Source: Curtobacterium sp. MCSS17_007 (GTDB lineage Bacteria; Actinomycetota; Actinomycetes; Actinomycetales; Microbacteriaceae). Taken from it: a stretch of DNA of 64,000 nt. Below the pieces are notes generated by a model. That model had not been told where the DNA came from. It saw only the letters and a program-made list of their open reading frames with translations, and ran no database searches. The stretch's first letter is position 1; each line of letters opens with the position of its first letter. Location: the NCBI RefSeq assembly GCF_003234175.2, contig NZ_CP126257.1, positions 248,001 to 312,000 on the forward strand. The letters are read 5' to 3'. A program made the translations under genes and the position numbers. This document shows, piece by piece, positions 1-8,333 of this stretch.

Positions 1-16
1 CCGCCCCCGCCCCCCC

Positions 17-90
17 CCGCAAGACGCAACCGTGGCGACGGCTCGCAGCGGTGCAGCGCTGCGAGCAGCCGCCGACGTCGTGTCTTGCGG
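17..90 (-). terminator. Nested hairpin at left edge, likely end of the deacetylase transcript
   Basis: An outer 9-bp inverted repeat (CCGCAAGAC at 17-25 with GTCTTGCGG at 82-90) encloses an inner 9-bp one (41-49 with 58-66). A cytosine-rich run (4-18) borders it. It lies just beyond the 3' end of the minus-strand deacetylase, so a terminator is the simplest reading. There is no U-tract, and the window edge hides what follows. Confidence 0.4.
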
Positions 91-131
91 ACCCGGCGGA
101 ACCGGCGGGACCCGGCAGGGCGGCCGGGACG

Positions 132-956
132 TCAGCGCGAGAACACGTCGTCGAGGGTGTACGTCGCCAGGCCGCGCTGTTCCAGCAGGGCGTGCAGGCG
201 GGGGAGCGCCCCGATCGTGCCGGGGAAGTTCGCGTGGCCGATCACGACGTGCGCCGGCTGGAACCACTGCTCCGCGAAGCCGACGATCTGGTCCGAGGAG
301 ATGTCGCCCGAGTCCGCGAGCGTCCCGTACCAGAGCATCGGCGTGGTGTAGCCGACGGCGGCCGCGGCACGGTCGACCCGGGCGTCGTGGTACCCGAACG
401 GTGGCCGGAAGTACGGGCGGGCGTCGACGCCGAACGTCCGTTCGATGAACTCGTGGTTCCGGGTGAGCTCGTCCTGGATCGCCTGGTCACCGAGCTTCGT
501 GAGCGCGGGGTGGTCCCACGTGTGGTTGCCGAGCTGCACCTGCCCGGACTCGACGAGGGGCCGGAGCAGGTCGGCGTGCTCGGTCCAGGACGGTCGGTTC
601 CCGTTCACGAAGAACGTCAGGCGCGTGCCGGTCTCGGCGGCGAAGCGGGCGTAGACCTCGACGACCTCCGGTGACGCCCCGTCGTCCACGGTCCACGCGA
701 TCCCCGGCGTGCCCGCAGGCAGTCCCGTCACGGTGCCGTGTGGCACGGGCGCCTTCGCCAGCGCGGGTCGCGTCGGTGTCGGGCTAGGTGTCGGTGTCGG
801 TGTCGGTGTCGGGCTGCGTGTCGGAGTCGACGTCACGGTCGGGGTCGCGGATACCCGGGGTGCGTCGGCGCCGGGCGTGCAGGCTGCGAGCAGCCCGGCT
901 GCCAGGGAGCCGGTGGCGCCGACGAGGAGCGCCCTGCGCGTGGTGCTGTGGTCCAT
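132..956 (-). CDS. Polysaccharide deacetylase lipoprotein (CE4/NodB family)
   Basis: Predicted surface deacetylase acting on peptidoglycan or another acetylated glycan; 274 aa. The N-terminus has a twin-arginine-like TTRRALL stretch, a hydrophobic run and a lipobox LLAAC ending in Cys26, so it should be a Tat-exported lipoprotein. Residues ~35-65 are a Pro/Thr/Ser linker. NodB motifs are visible: TVDDG (Asp91, Asp92), HTWDH (His145, His149) and RPPFG (~184-188). The usual Phe of TFDD is Val here. The ATG at 956 puts the signal peptide at the terminus; an in-frame ATG at 1031 would add 25 residues without signal character. It is divergent from the alcohol dehydrogenase. The natural substrate cannot be read from the sequence. 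Confidence 0.88.
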   Translation of the reverse strand: MDHSTTRRALLVGATGSLAAGLLAACTPGADAPRVSATPTVTSTPTRSPTPTPTPTPSPTPTRPALAKAPVPHGTVTGLPAGTPGIAWTVDDGASPEVVEVYARFAAETGTRLTFFVNGNRPSWTEHADLLRPLVESGQVQLGNHTWDHPALTKLGDQAIQDELTRNHEFIERTFGVDARPYFRPPFGYHDARVDRAAAAVGYTTPMLWYGTLADSGDISSDQIVGFAEQWFQPAHVVIGHANFPGTIGALPRLHALLEQRGLATYTLDDVFSR

Positions 957-1093
957 CGCTCCGAGCCTGGCGGCTGTGCCGGCCCCGGCGCATCGGTGCT
1001 CGGACGGACCTCCGGCTGGCCGATCGGCCATCCTTCCGGCCCATCACGCGTGCAGTAGGAAACCGTTCTGCGCGTCGGAAGCAGGAAGAAGCG

Positions 1094-1149
1094 GCCTCCT
1101 TCGCGCGGATCAGCCTCCTTCGCGCGGATCGGCTTCCTTCGCGCGGATC
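1094..1149. repeat. Three tandem 19-bp units in the divergent gap
   Basis: Three copies of GCCTCCTTCGCGCGGATC plus one variable base start at 1094, 1113 and 1132; the third has one T for C. They lie in the 341-bp gap between the deacetylase and the dehydrogenase. Shortly after come GACGGGAGGCGCG (1157-1169) and GAGCCGTGCCTCCCGGC (1250-1266), pieces of a hairpin family seen elsewhere in the window. Nothing else was recognised in this gap. Confidence 0.85.
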
Positions 1150-1297
1150 CGGTGCGGACGGGAGGCGCGCCCCACCGCCGCCTGCAGCGCGCGCGGGGGA
1201 CGGGGCTGGGAACGCACCACGGGGCGGGCGCGTAGCGAAGGGGGCACGTGAGCCGTGCCTCCCGGCCGGCCCGAAGCGACGACGAGAGGAACGCGAC

Positions 1298-2488
1298 GTG
1301 CGCGCACTCACCTGGCAGGGCACCGAGAAGGTGTCCGTCGAGACCGTCCCAGACCCGACCATCCAGGAGCCGACGGACGCGATCGTGCGGATCACCTCCA
1401 CGGCGATCTGCGGCTCCGACCTGCACCTGTACCGGGTGCTCGGTCCGTACATCGACAAGGGCGACGTCCTCGGCCACGAGCCCATGGGCATCGTCGAGGA
1501 GGTCGGCTCCGCCGTCACGAACCTCAAGGTCGGCGACCGCGTGGTCGTGCCGTTCAACATCTCCTGCGGGCACTGCTGGATGTGCCAGCACGGCTTCCAG
1601 TCGCAGTGCGAGACGACCCAGGTGAAGGAGTACGGCACCGGCGCCTCGCTCTTCGGGTACACGAAGATGTACGGCCAGGTCCCCGGCGGACAGGCCGAGT
1701 ACCTGCGCGTGCCGCACGCCGACTACGGGCCGATCAAGGTGCCGGACACCGGCGCCGACGACCAGTGGCTGTTCATGAGCGACATCATCCCGACCGCGTG
1801 GCAGGCCGTGCAGTACGCCGAGGTGCCCGAGGGCGGCACGCTCGCGGTGCTCGGTCTCGGCCCGGTCGGACAGTTCGCGGCCCGGATCGGCAAGCACCTC
1901 GGCTACCGGGTGCTCGCCGTCGACCCCGAGCAGGTCCGCCGCGACCTCGGCGCGAAGCACGGCATCGAGGTGTTCGACCTCGACGACGACATGGTCGCGA
2001 AGCTCGTCGACCTGACCGACGGGCGCGGTCCGGACGGCGTCGTGGACGCGGTCGGCATGGAGGCGCACGGCAACCCGGTCGCCGGGTTCGCCCAGCGTGC
2101 GGCCGGCCTGCTGCCCGACAAGCTCGCGCAGAAGGCCATCGAGACCGCGGGCGTCGACCGGCTCGCGGCGGTGCACGCGGCGATCGACCTCGTCCGCCGC
2201 GGCGGCACGGTCTCGCTGTCCGGCGTCTACGGCGGCATGGCCGACCCGATGCCGATGATGACCCTGTTCGACAAGCAGATCACGATCCGCGAGGGACAGT
2301 GCAACGTCCGTCGCTGGGTCGACGACCTCATGCCGCTCGTGTCCGACCCCTCGGACCCGCTCGGCACGCTCGACCTGACCACGCACCGCGTGTCGCTCGA
2401 GGACGCCCCGCACATGTACTCGGTCTTCCAGAAGAAGGAGGACGGCTGCATCAAGGTCGTGCTCGACCCGTCCATGGCCGCGGCCTGA
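1298..2488 (+). CDS. Zinc-dependent alcohol dehydrogenase (formaldehyde dehydrogenase-like)
   Basis: Medium-chain zinc dehydrogenase of 396 aa, closest in layout to the glutathione-independent formaldehyde dehydrogenase-like group. The GroES-like domain carries CGSDLH (catalytic zinc Cys) and GHEPMG (catalytic His/Glu). The structural zinc lobe has four cysteines in CGHCWMCQHGFQSQC. The Rossmann domain has GLGPVG (~residue 185). It should oxidise an alcohol or aldehyde with NAD(P); the substrate is unknown. The GTG at 1298 is chosen for a GAGAGGA ribosome site 7 nt upstream. The long in-frame upstream extension has no domain support. The epimerase gene follows after 49 nt, so the two may be co-transcribed. 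Confidence 0.9.
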   Translation: MRALTWQGTEKVSVETVPDPTIQEPTDAIVRITSTAICGSDLHLYRVLGPYIDKGDVLGHEPMGIVEEVGSAVTNLKVGDRVVVPFNISCGHCWMCQHGFQSQCETTQVKEYGTGASLFGYTKMYGQVPGGQAEYLRVPHADYGPIKVPDTGADDQWLFMSDIIPTAWQAVQYAEVPEGGTLAVLGLGPVGQFAARIGKHLGYRVLAVDPEQVRRDLGAKHGIEVFDLDDDMVAKLVDLTDGRGPDGVVDAVGMEAHGNPVAGFAQRAAGLLPDKLAQKAIETAGVDRLAAVHAAIDLVRRGGTVSLSGVYGGMADPMPMMTLFDKQITIREGQCNVRRWVDDLMPLVSDPSDPLGTLDLTTHRVSLEDAPHMYSVFQKKEDGCIKVVLDPSMAAA

Positions 2489-2537
2489 TGGTCGGCCCGT
2501 CGCGGCTCGCGGCCGGCCGCCCGGGGCGGTCCCACTG

Positions 2538-3596
2538 ATGCGCGTCGTCGTGGTCGGGGCCACCGGCAACGTCGGCACCGCGGTGCTGCGGCGGCTCGCG
2601 GCCGCCCGGCTGACCGGTGACGGCCGCGCGGGCGACGAGGACGGCCTGCAGGTCGTCGGCGTCGCCCGCCGGGTGCCGGACGCGCGTGTCGCGCCGTACG
2701 ACGTCGCCGTGTGGCACGCGGTCGACATCGGCGGACCGAGCGCCGTCGATGAACTGGCCGCGGTCTTCCAGGGCGCCGACGCCGTGGTGCACCTGGCGTG
2801 GGCACTCCAACCGACGCACGACATCCCCGCGCAGCACCGGACGAACGTGACGGGCACTGCGAACGTGCTCGCCGCGGTCGCCCGCGCCGGTGTCGGGCAG
2901 GTCGTGGTGTCGTCGTCGGTCGGGGCGTACCGGGGCGTCGACGTGGACGGGAAGCGGACCCCGGTCGACGAGTCCTTCCCCGCGACCGGCATCCCGACCG
3001 CCACGTACTCGGTCCACAAGGCCGAGAACGAGCGGGCGATGGACGCCTTCGAGCGGGACCACCCCGAGGTCGTCGTGACCCGGCTCCGGCCCGGACTGGT
3101 GTTCCAGCGCGGGGTCGCGGCCGAGCTCCGGGGGTTGTTCCTCGGGCACCTGGTGCCGATGTCGATCGTGCGGTGGATCCGGTGGGCGGTCCTGCCGTTG
3201 CCGTTGCCGTTCGTGTTCCAGGCGGTGCACGCCGACGACCTCGCCGACGCGTTCTGGCGGGCGATCGACCGACGGGCGGCGGGGGCGTTCAACATCGCGG
3301 CGACGCCGGTGCTCTCCCCGCCGCGGATCGCGCGGGCGTTCGGCATGCTCGGGGCGGTGCGGGTGCCGCTCCGGCTGATCCGCGGGATCGTCACGACCAC
3401 GTGGCGGCTCCGACTCCAGCCGACCGACGCCGGGTGGGTCGACATCGCGGCCGGCGTGCCGATCATGCGGACGGACCGGGCGCGGAGCGAGCTCGGGTGG
3501 GTGCCGCAGCACACGGCGGAGGAGGCGCTGCGCGAGCTCGTCGGCGGGTTCGCGGACGGGGCGAACATCGAGGCGTCGGGGCCTCTGCGCGGCTGA
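2538..3596 (+). CDS. NAD-dependent epimerase/dehydratase family protein
   Basis: Extended short-chain dehydrogenase fold, 352 aa. The N-terminal NAD-binding motif is GATGNVGT (residues ~7-14) and the active-site pair is YSVHK (~residues 157-161). The second half has the substrate-domain character of sugar-nucleotide epimerases, but the substrate cannot be assigned. It lies 49 nt after the zinc dehydrogenase on the same strand and probably shares its transcript, which would end at the hairpin at 3654-3692. Confidence 0.85.
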   Translation: MRVVVVGATGNVGTAVLRRLAAARLTGDGRAGDEDGLQVVGVARRVPDARVAPYDVAVWHAVDIGGPSAVDELAAVFQGADAVVHLAWALQPTHDIPAQHRTNVTGTANVLAAVARAGVGQVVVSSSVGAYRGVDVDGKRTPVDESFPATGIPTATYSVHKAENERAMDAFERDHPEVVVTRLRPGLVFQRGVAAELRGLFLGHLVPMSIVRWIRWAVLPLPLPFVFQAVHADDLADAFWRAIDRRAAGAFNIAATPVLSPPRIARAFGMLGAVRVPLRLIRGIVTTTWRLRLQPTDAGWVDIAAGVPIMRTDRARSELGWVPQHTAEEALRELVGGFADGANIEASGPLRG

Positions 3597-3632
3597 CGGG
3601 CTCTGGGCCCGGCCCGTGGCGCGCCTGGCGGG

Positions 3633-3670
3633 ATCGGGCGTACCTGGTGGAATCGGGCGTACCTGGTGGA
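3633..3670. repeat. Two tandem 19-bp units beside an inverted copy
   Basis: ATCGGGCGTACCTGGTGGA occurs at 3633-3651 and again at 3652-3670, back to back. An inverted copy of its core follows at 3679-3692 and creates a hairpin. The period matches other intergenic arrays in the window although the sequence is different. The rest of the 3597-3820 gap holds nothing else I can identify. Confidence 0.85.
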
Positions 3671-3692
3671 ACTCTTCGACCAGGTACGCCCG
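3654..3692 (+). terminator. 14-bp perfect hairpin after the epimerase gene
   Basis: CGGGCGTACCTGGT (3654-3667) pairs perfectly with ACCAGGTACGCCCG (3679-3692) around an 11-nt loop. It lies 57 nt after the epimerase stop, as expected for a terminator, although a T-run is absent. The left arm is part of the 19-bp repeat, so hairpin and repeat have a common origin. Confidence 0.55.
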
Positions 3693-3820
3693 GAACCGCC
3701 CGCCATCGCGGGTGTCCTGGGAAGGAACGGGCGCGCTACGATCCAGCGCAGGGCGGTGTCATCTCCGACGACGAGCGCCGTACCGCCCGGGCCGAGGCGC
3801 TCCGCGCGTAGCCTGGGCCC

Positions 3821-4270
3821 GTGCTGCCGACGGACCCATCGCTGCCGAGCCCGCTGCTGCCGACCGACCTGCTCGGGGACTGGACGCTCCACCGCCGCGT
3901 CGACGACCGGCTCGCCGGAGCGTCCGGCACCGTCACCGGGACGACGACCCTGACGCTGACGGCCCCGGACGAGGTCCGCTGGGACGAGGCCGGCACGATG
4001 TCGCTCGGCGACCGCGAGACCCCGGTCTCGCGGACGCTGCTCGTCCGCCGCGCCCCGGGCGACCGCTGGACGGTGCGCTTCGCCGACGGCCGGGTCTTCC
4101 ACGACTGGGTGTGGGGCACCACGGTCGAGCACGCCTGCGCGCCCGACGACTACACGGGCGTGCTCGACGGGGACGCCGAGCGCTGGACCGTCCGATGGCA
4201 GGCACGTGGACCGGCGAAGGACTACCGGCTCGACAGCGTGCTGGAGCGTCGGTCCACCGCGGCAGACTGA
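3821..4270 (+). CDS. DUF6314 family protein
   Basis: 149-aa protein that I recognise as DUF6314-like: an N-terminal GDWTLHRRVDDR segment, beta-rich repeats, a central WGTTVEHACAPDDY stretch and a C-terminal GPAKDYRLDSVLER region. The family looks like a small lipocalin-like barrel of unknown function. There is no signal peptide or membrane segment. The GTG at 3821 is the first start giving the conserved N-terminus. The pentapeptide gene begins 4 nt after its stop, so the two are probably translated together. Confidence 0.7.
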   Translation: MLPTDPSLPSPLLPTDLLGDWTLHRRVDDRLAGASGTVTGTTTLTLTAPDEVRWDEAGTMSLGDRETPVSRTLLVRRAPGDRWTVRFADGRVFHDWVWGTTVEHACAPDDYTGVLDGDAERWTVRWQARGPAKDYRLDSVLERRSTAAD

Positions 4271-4274
4271 GCGC

Positions 4275-4943
4275 ATGGCACGCTCCTCGACCGGTACCGC
4301 CGCCCCACGCATCTCCCCGATCGACCCGCGGGACCTCGACGACTGGACGCCAGCGCCCGGCGACGTCCTGACCGGCGATCGGATCGAGGGCAAGCGCATC
4401 GACGTGTTCGACGTCGCCGGCGAACGGCTGCCCGATCTCGAGCTCGAGGAGTGTGTCGTCGACACGCTGCGGGCGGACGGTGCCGACCTGCGCGGGCTGC
4501 GCATCCGCGGCTCGGTCGTCGAGGCGCTCGACGCCCCGGTGCTCCGCGCGTCGAGCAGCGCCTGGCGCGAGGTCAGGATCGCGGGCGGCCGGGTCGGCTC
4601 CGCCGAGCTGTACGACGCGACGCTGAACGGCGTCGAGTTCGTCGGCATGAAGCTCGGGTTCCTCGACCTGCGCGGGTCGACGCTCACCGACGTGGTGTTC
4701 CGCGACTGCGTGGTCGACGAGCTCGACATCGCCGACGCCCGGCTGCTCCGGATCGCGTTCGACGGCACCCGGATCCGTTCCGCCGAGGGCACGAACACCC
4801 GCATCGAGCACGTGGACCTGCGCACCGCCGACCTGGACCGGGTGGAGCGGCTCGAGGGGTTCCGCGGGGCGACGATCGGCGCCGACCAGCTCTTCGCCCT
4901 CGCGCCGCTCCTGGCAGCACAGGCGGGCTACCGCGTGGACTGA
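4275..4943 (+). CDS. Pentapeptide-repeat-like protein
   Basis: 222-aa cytoplasmic protein made largely of A(D/N)LxG-like five-residue repeats (for example ADLRGL, ATLNGV, STLTDV, ADLDRV), expected to fold into a right-handed quadrilateral beta-helix. Some family members mimic DNA and protect gyrase, but nothing here shows that function. The ATG at 4275 is preferred because it follows the previous stop directly; the longer in-frame extension overlaps DUF6314 coding. Its 3' end overlaps the convergent flavoprotein gene by 16 nt. Confidence 0.75.
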   Translation: MARSSTGTAAPRISPIDPRDLDDWTPAPGDVLTGDRIEGKRIDVFDVAGERLPDLELEECVVDTLRADGADLRGLRIRGSVVEALDAPVLRASSSAWREVRIAGGRVGSAELYDATLNGVEFVGMKLGFLDLRGSTLTDVVFRDCVVDELDIADARLLRIAFDGTRIRSAEGTNTRIEHVDLRTADLDRVERLEGFRGATIGADQLFALAPLLAAQAGYRVD

Positions 4944-5917
4944 CCGGCGGGCTCGGCCGCGGCGGCCAGCGCCGCCGCGATGTCGGCCTGCACGAGGTCC
5001 CCGTGCACCGCGGCGCCGGCCTGCGCCCCCGCCGCCGCCGACGCGATGACGGTGGCCATCGGCGACGTCACGTTGCCGGCGGCGTACACCCCGCGGACGC
5101 CCGTCTGCCCGACCGCGTCGACGGTGAGCCCACCGCCGAACCGGAACCCGTTCACGACGACGTCCTCCGCCCGCAGCCCGAGCCCCTCGAGGAACCCGAC
5201 GCGCGGCTCCACCGTGCTCGCGGCCGCCAGCGCGTCGAGCGGGACGACCTGCCCCGAGCCGAGCTCGACGCCGGTCAGGACGCCGTCCGACGAGAGCACC
5301 CGGGTCACGGGACCATCGACGGCCTCGATGCCACGGGACCGGAAACCGGCGATCACGGTGTCGTCGACCAACGCTGGGTCGGTGACGAAGGCGGTCACCC
5401 GATCGCTCAGCGCACGGAACATCTGTGCGTGGTGCGCCCCGTTCGGCGTCGTGACGAGGACACCGATGCGGCCGTCACGGACCTCCCACCCGTGGCAGAA
5501 CGGGCAGTGCACGACACCGCGCCCCCACTGCTCGGCGAGTCCCGGCACGTCCGGCAGCACGTCGACGGTGCCGGAGGCGACGACCAACCGTCGCGACGTG
5601 ACGACCGCACCGGAGTCGAGGGTGACCGAGAAGCCGACCGGGTCGGCACCGGTGCCCTCGGTGACGGACGTGGCCACGACCCTCCCGGCCGTGACCTCGA
5701 CGCCGTACGCGGCGACCTCGTCGCGGCCGATGCGGGTGAGCTCCGCGGGGGCGACGCCCTCGCGCCCGAGGTAGTTGTGGGCGCCCTCGGCGGGCGCGTT
5801 CCGGGGCTCGCCCGCGTCGACGACGAGGACGGAGCGCCGCGACCGCCCGAGGATGAGCGCGGCGGACAGGCCGGCGGCCGAGCCGCCGATGACGATGACG
5901 TCGTAGTGATCACGCAT
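4928..5917 (-). CDS. NAD(P)/FAD-dependent oxidoreductase, thioredoxin-reductase-like
   Basis: 329-aa flavoprotein with the two-dinucleotide fold of thioredoxin reductases. The N-terminal FAD motif is GGSAAGLSAA; the redox pair CPFC sits in HCPFCHGWE (~residue 140); the C-terminal FAD-contacting segment is AAGNV. Without an adjacent thioredoxin its partner is unknown; related proteins reduce small disulfides or other low-molecular-weight substrates. The ATG at 5917 gives the conserved start; the in-frame ATG at 5992 would overlap the divergent regulator. The neighbouring XRE-cupin gene probably controls it. Confidence 0.85.
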   Translation of the reverse strand: MRDHYDVIVIGGSAAGLSAALILGRSRRSVLVVDAGEPRNAPAEGAHNYLGREGVAPAELTRIGRDEVAAYGVEVTAGRVVATSVTEGTGADPVGFSVTLDSGAVVTSRRLVVASGTVDVLPDVPGLAEQWGRGVVHCPFCHGWEVRDGRIGVLVTTPNGAHHAQMFRALSDRVTAFVTDPALVDDTVIAGFRSRGIEAVDGPVTRVLSSDGVLTGVELGSGQVVPLDALAAASTVEPRVGFLEGLGLRAEDVVVNGFRFGGGLTVDAVGQTGVRGVYAAGNVTSPMATVIASAAAGAQAGAAVHGDLVQADIAAALAAAAEPAGQSTR

Positions 5918-5933
5918 GACCGCATCATGGCCA

Positions 5934-5946
5934 GGATGCAGCATCC
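5934..5946. promoter_or_regulatory. GGATGC-A-GCATCC palindrome between divergent genes
   Basis: A perfect 6+1+6 palindrome lies in the 66-bp gap between the flavoprotein and the XRE-cupin regulator. A looser TTGC-N7-GCAA pair follows at about 5960-5974. Position and symmetry suit an autoregulatory operator for the regulator, but this is inference. Confidence 0.4.
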
Positions 5947-5983
5947 GCGGCAACGAAGCTTGCTGATGTGGCAACATGGCCGC

Positions 5984-6592
5984 ATGGTGCACGGCCGGGA
6001 GGAACGGATCACCCCACCGACGACGGCGCAGGTCGTCGACGCGGTCGGCCCACGGCTGCGGTCACTTCGGGAGCGACGGCAGGTCACGCTCGCGGCGCTC
6101 GCCGCCGAGACCGGCATCTCGGTGTCGACCCTCTCGCGCCTCGAGTCCGGGCAGCGTCGACCGACACTCGAGCTGCTGCTGCCCCTCGCCCGGGCGTACC
6201 AGGTGCCGCTCGACGACCTCGTCGGCGCACCCCAGACGGGCGACCCGCGCGTCCACCTCAAGCCCGAGCGGCACGGCGGCCGGGTGGTGATCCCGCTGAC
6301 GAAGCGCACCGGGGGTGTGCGCTCGTTCAAGCAGCTCATCCCGCCGATGCCGGCGAACAGCGACCGCAGTCTCAAGACGCACGAGGGCTACGAGTGGCTC
6401 TACGTGCTGTCCGGGCGACTGCGCCTGCTGCTCGGCGACCGGGACTTCGACCTCGGGCCGGGCGAGGTCGTCGAGTTCGACACGCACACCCCGCACTGGG
6501 TCGGCAACACGACGGACGAGGTCACCGAGGTGCTCTGCCTGTACGGGCCGCAGGGCGAGCGGGCGCACGTGCGGTCACGACCGACCGGCTGA
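5984..6592 (+). CDS. XRE family regulator with C-terminal cupin domain
   Basis: 202-aa one-component regulator. Residues ~20-75 form a lambda-repressor-type helix-turn-helix (AAETGISVSTLSRLESGQRRP); residues ~115-190 form a cupin barrel with KTHEGYEWLYVLSGRL and GEVVEFDTHTPHW, whose His/Glu residues could hold a metal or small ligand. Such proteins usually repress an adjacent catabolic or redox gene; here the divergent flavoprotein is the obvious candidate. The ATG at 5984 is preferred; an ATG at 5966 in frame adds six residues. No strong ribosome site is seen, so a very short leader is possible. Confidence 0.85.
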   Translation: MVHGREERITPPTTAQVVDAVGPRLRSLRERRQVTLAALAAETGISVSTLSRLESGQRRPTLELLLPLARAYQVPLDDLVGAPQTGDPRVHLKPERHGGRVVIPLTKRTGGVRSFKQLIPPMPANSDRSLKTHEGYEWLYVLSGRLRLLLGDRDFDLGPGEVVEFDTHTPHWVGNTTDEVTEVLCLYGPQGERAHVRSRPTG

Positions 6593-6610
6593 GCCGAGGC
6601 CGGGCGAGGG

Positions 6611-7285
6611 TCAGCCGAACACGTTCCCGACGACGTCGTCGAGCAGTCCCTCCGTCGGCACGTTCGACTGGGTGATCCGGATGCCGATGCCGCCGCGGGT
6701 GAAGTAGGTGTCCCCGTCGGTGACCGGGTACTGCGGGTTCTGGCTGACCTTCTGGCACCGGTACCCGTCGTCGACGGACGAGCAGTCGAAGCCGGACAGC
6801 CCCCGGAGGGCCGCCAGCGCGCGGTCCGGGTCGACGGTCTCGATCTGGATGGTGAGGTTCGTGACGTCCGCCTGCGGATCGCGCCAGACGCAGTACAGCC
6901 GCTGGCCGCCGGACTGCAGTGCCGGTGTCAGGGCGGTGCGGGGGACCTCGAGGTCGCCGACGGCGGCGGGGTCGTTCAGAGCCACCTCGTCGATGTACCC
7001 GAATGCACCCGGCGTCACCACGTCCTCGCAGGTCGCCGGCACGGTGCCCGTCGCGGAGACCGGCGTGGTGTCCGGCCCCGGCGTCGACGTGCTCGTCGCG
7101 TCGGCACCGGGGGACCGTTCCGGCGTCGCGCTCCCGGTCGCCGTCGGTCCCGCCGAGGGTGCGGTCGTGCTCGCGGTCGGGACCGCGTCGACACGGTCGT
7201 CACCGGTGCAGCCGGACAGTGTGAGCGCGAGGCTCACGCCGAGTCCGATCGTCGTGAGCAGTGTCGTGGTGCGGGCTGGCCGCAT
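6611..7285 (-). CDS. Putative lipoprotein of unknown function
   Basis: 224-aa exported protein. A basic N-terminus, a hydrophobic run and lipobox LTLSGC (Cys26) mark it as a lipoprotein; residues ~30-70 are a Thr/Ser/Pro-rich linker. The globular part has four well-spaced cysteines (ATCEDV, LYCVW, GFDCSS, YRCQK) that could form two disulfides, and ends with a YFTRGGIGIRI segment. A GAGGGGGG ribosome site supports the ATG at 7285. I do not recognise a named domain. A truncated relative lies at 55468-55786. Confidence 0.8.
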   Translation of the reverse strand: MRPARTTTLLTTIGLGVSLALTLSGCTGDDRVDAVPTASTTAPSAGPTATGSATPERSPGADATSTSTPGPDTTPVSATGTVPATCEDVVTPGAFGYIDEVALNDPAAVGDLEVPRTALTPALQSGGQRLYCVWRDPQADVTNLTIQIETVDPDRALAALRGLSGFDCSSVDDGYRCQKVSQNPQYPVTDGDTYFTRGGIGIRITQSNVPTEGLLDDVVGNVFG

Positions 7286-7364
7286 GGTCCCCCCTCGTGC
7301 GTGTGATCGGGCGTCCGGCCCGCACACGCACCGTCGATCGTAGTCCCGGATGCGGTACGACCGC

Positions 7365-8165
7365 TCAGCGGCGGCGCGCCCAGGGCGGCGGCGTCCGGGT
7401 CGTCGCGGCCGGCGCGGACGTGGCGCCTGTCCGCGCCCCGAGCGCCACGCGCGCACGCCGTGCCCACCGCCGCACCGGGTTCGCCCGTCGACCGTTGACC
7501 CGGAAGGTGTGGAAGGCGCGCCGGGTCCGCTGGGCGACGGACGCCGCACCGGACAACGGACGCGCGGACACCTCGACGGTGAGTGCGCGGTCGACCAGGA
7601 CGCGCCAGGCGGGATCGAGCTGCATCGACAGGTCGACGTCGTCGTGCACCTCGGGGTCGTCGCGGTGCACCCGGTCGCGGACCGCCGTCCAGGTGTCCCG
7701 CCACATCGCCGTCGCCGACCCGAACAGCGGCGGGCGGCCGAGCGCCGACCACACGAGCACGAAGTACGGCCCCATGTAGAGCCCGTCCCACACGCGGCGC
7801 AGGACCCGGCCGCCCTCGCTCGGACGGCCCGGGCCGGTGACCGCCACGACGCCCGGCGTCCCGAGCAGGCGCACCGCCTCGGCGACCCAACCGGGCGGTG
7901 GGACGGTGTCGGCGTCGAGCCGTGCGATGACGTCCCCTGAGGCGTGGTCGTACCCGCGCGCCGAGGCCCGGGCGATGCCGCGCACCGGTTCGTGCAGCAC
8001 GACCGCGCCCGAGGCCCGGGCGACGTCGGCGCTGCCGTCCCTGCTGCCGTTGTCGACGACGACCACCTCGGCGACCGGGTGCGTCTGCGCCGCCAGTGCG
8101 TCGAGGCACCTCGCCAGGTGCTCGGCGTCGTCGAGCACGGGGACGACGACGGAGACCTTCGGCAC
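7365..8165 (-). CDS. Glycosyltransferase family 2 protein
   Basis: 266-aa GT-A fold glycosyltransferase, probably membrane-associated at the cytoplasmic face. It opens with VPKVSVVVPV, carries VVVDNGSRDGS for nucleotide binding, a DxD motif in ARLDADTVPP (~residues 80-90) and a later HDDVDLS segment. There is no clear transmembrane anchor; the C-terminal ~45 residues are Arg/Pro/Thr-rich. The donor and acceptor sugars are unknown. The GTG at 8165 starts exactly at the first beta-strand. It is divergent from the stress cassette, separated by a 168-bp gap in which I see no clear element. Confidence 0.85.
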   Translation of the reverse strand: MPKVSVVVPVLDDAEHLARCLDALAAQTHPVAEVVVVDNGSRDGSADVARASGAVVLHEPVRGIARASARGYDHASGDVIARLDADTVPPPGWVAEAVRLLGTPGVVAVTGPGRPSEGGRVLRRVWDGLYMGPYFVLVWSALGRPPLFGSATAMWRDTWTAVRDRVHRDDPEVHDDVDLSMQLDPAWRVLVDRALTVEVSARPLSGAASVAQRTRRAFHTFRVNGRRANPVRRWARRARVALGARTGATSAPAATTRTPPPWARRR

Positions 8166-8333
8166 GCTGCCGATCCTGCCGGAGCCGCGCTGGGCGGACG
8201 GTCGGCCCGCGCTCCGTGGACCGACGGACCGCGCACGACGGCGTTCCTGGGACGCAGCGCAGCCACCGTCGCGCACGGTCGTCTCCAACGCGACGGGTGC
8301 CGTACCCGTCGTGACCGAACCGGAAGGCCGACC

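Noticed and set aside
788..1297. N-terminal extension of the zinc dehydrogenase
   Set aside because: The extra ~170 codons are Arg/Pro-rich, overlap the antisense deacetylase and repeat array, and precede a standard family N-terminus with its own ribosome site.
833..4825. A 1330-codon open frame on the minus strand
   Set aside because: It runs antisense through several well-supported genes, has Arg/Pro/Ala-rich nonsense composition and no domain. Long shadow frames are expected in such GC-rich DNA.
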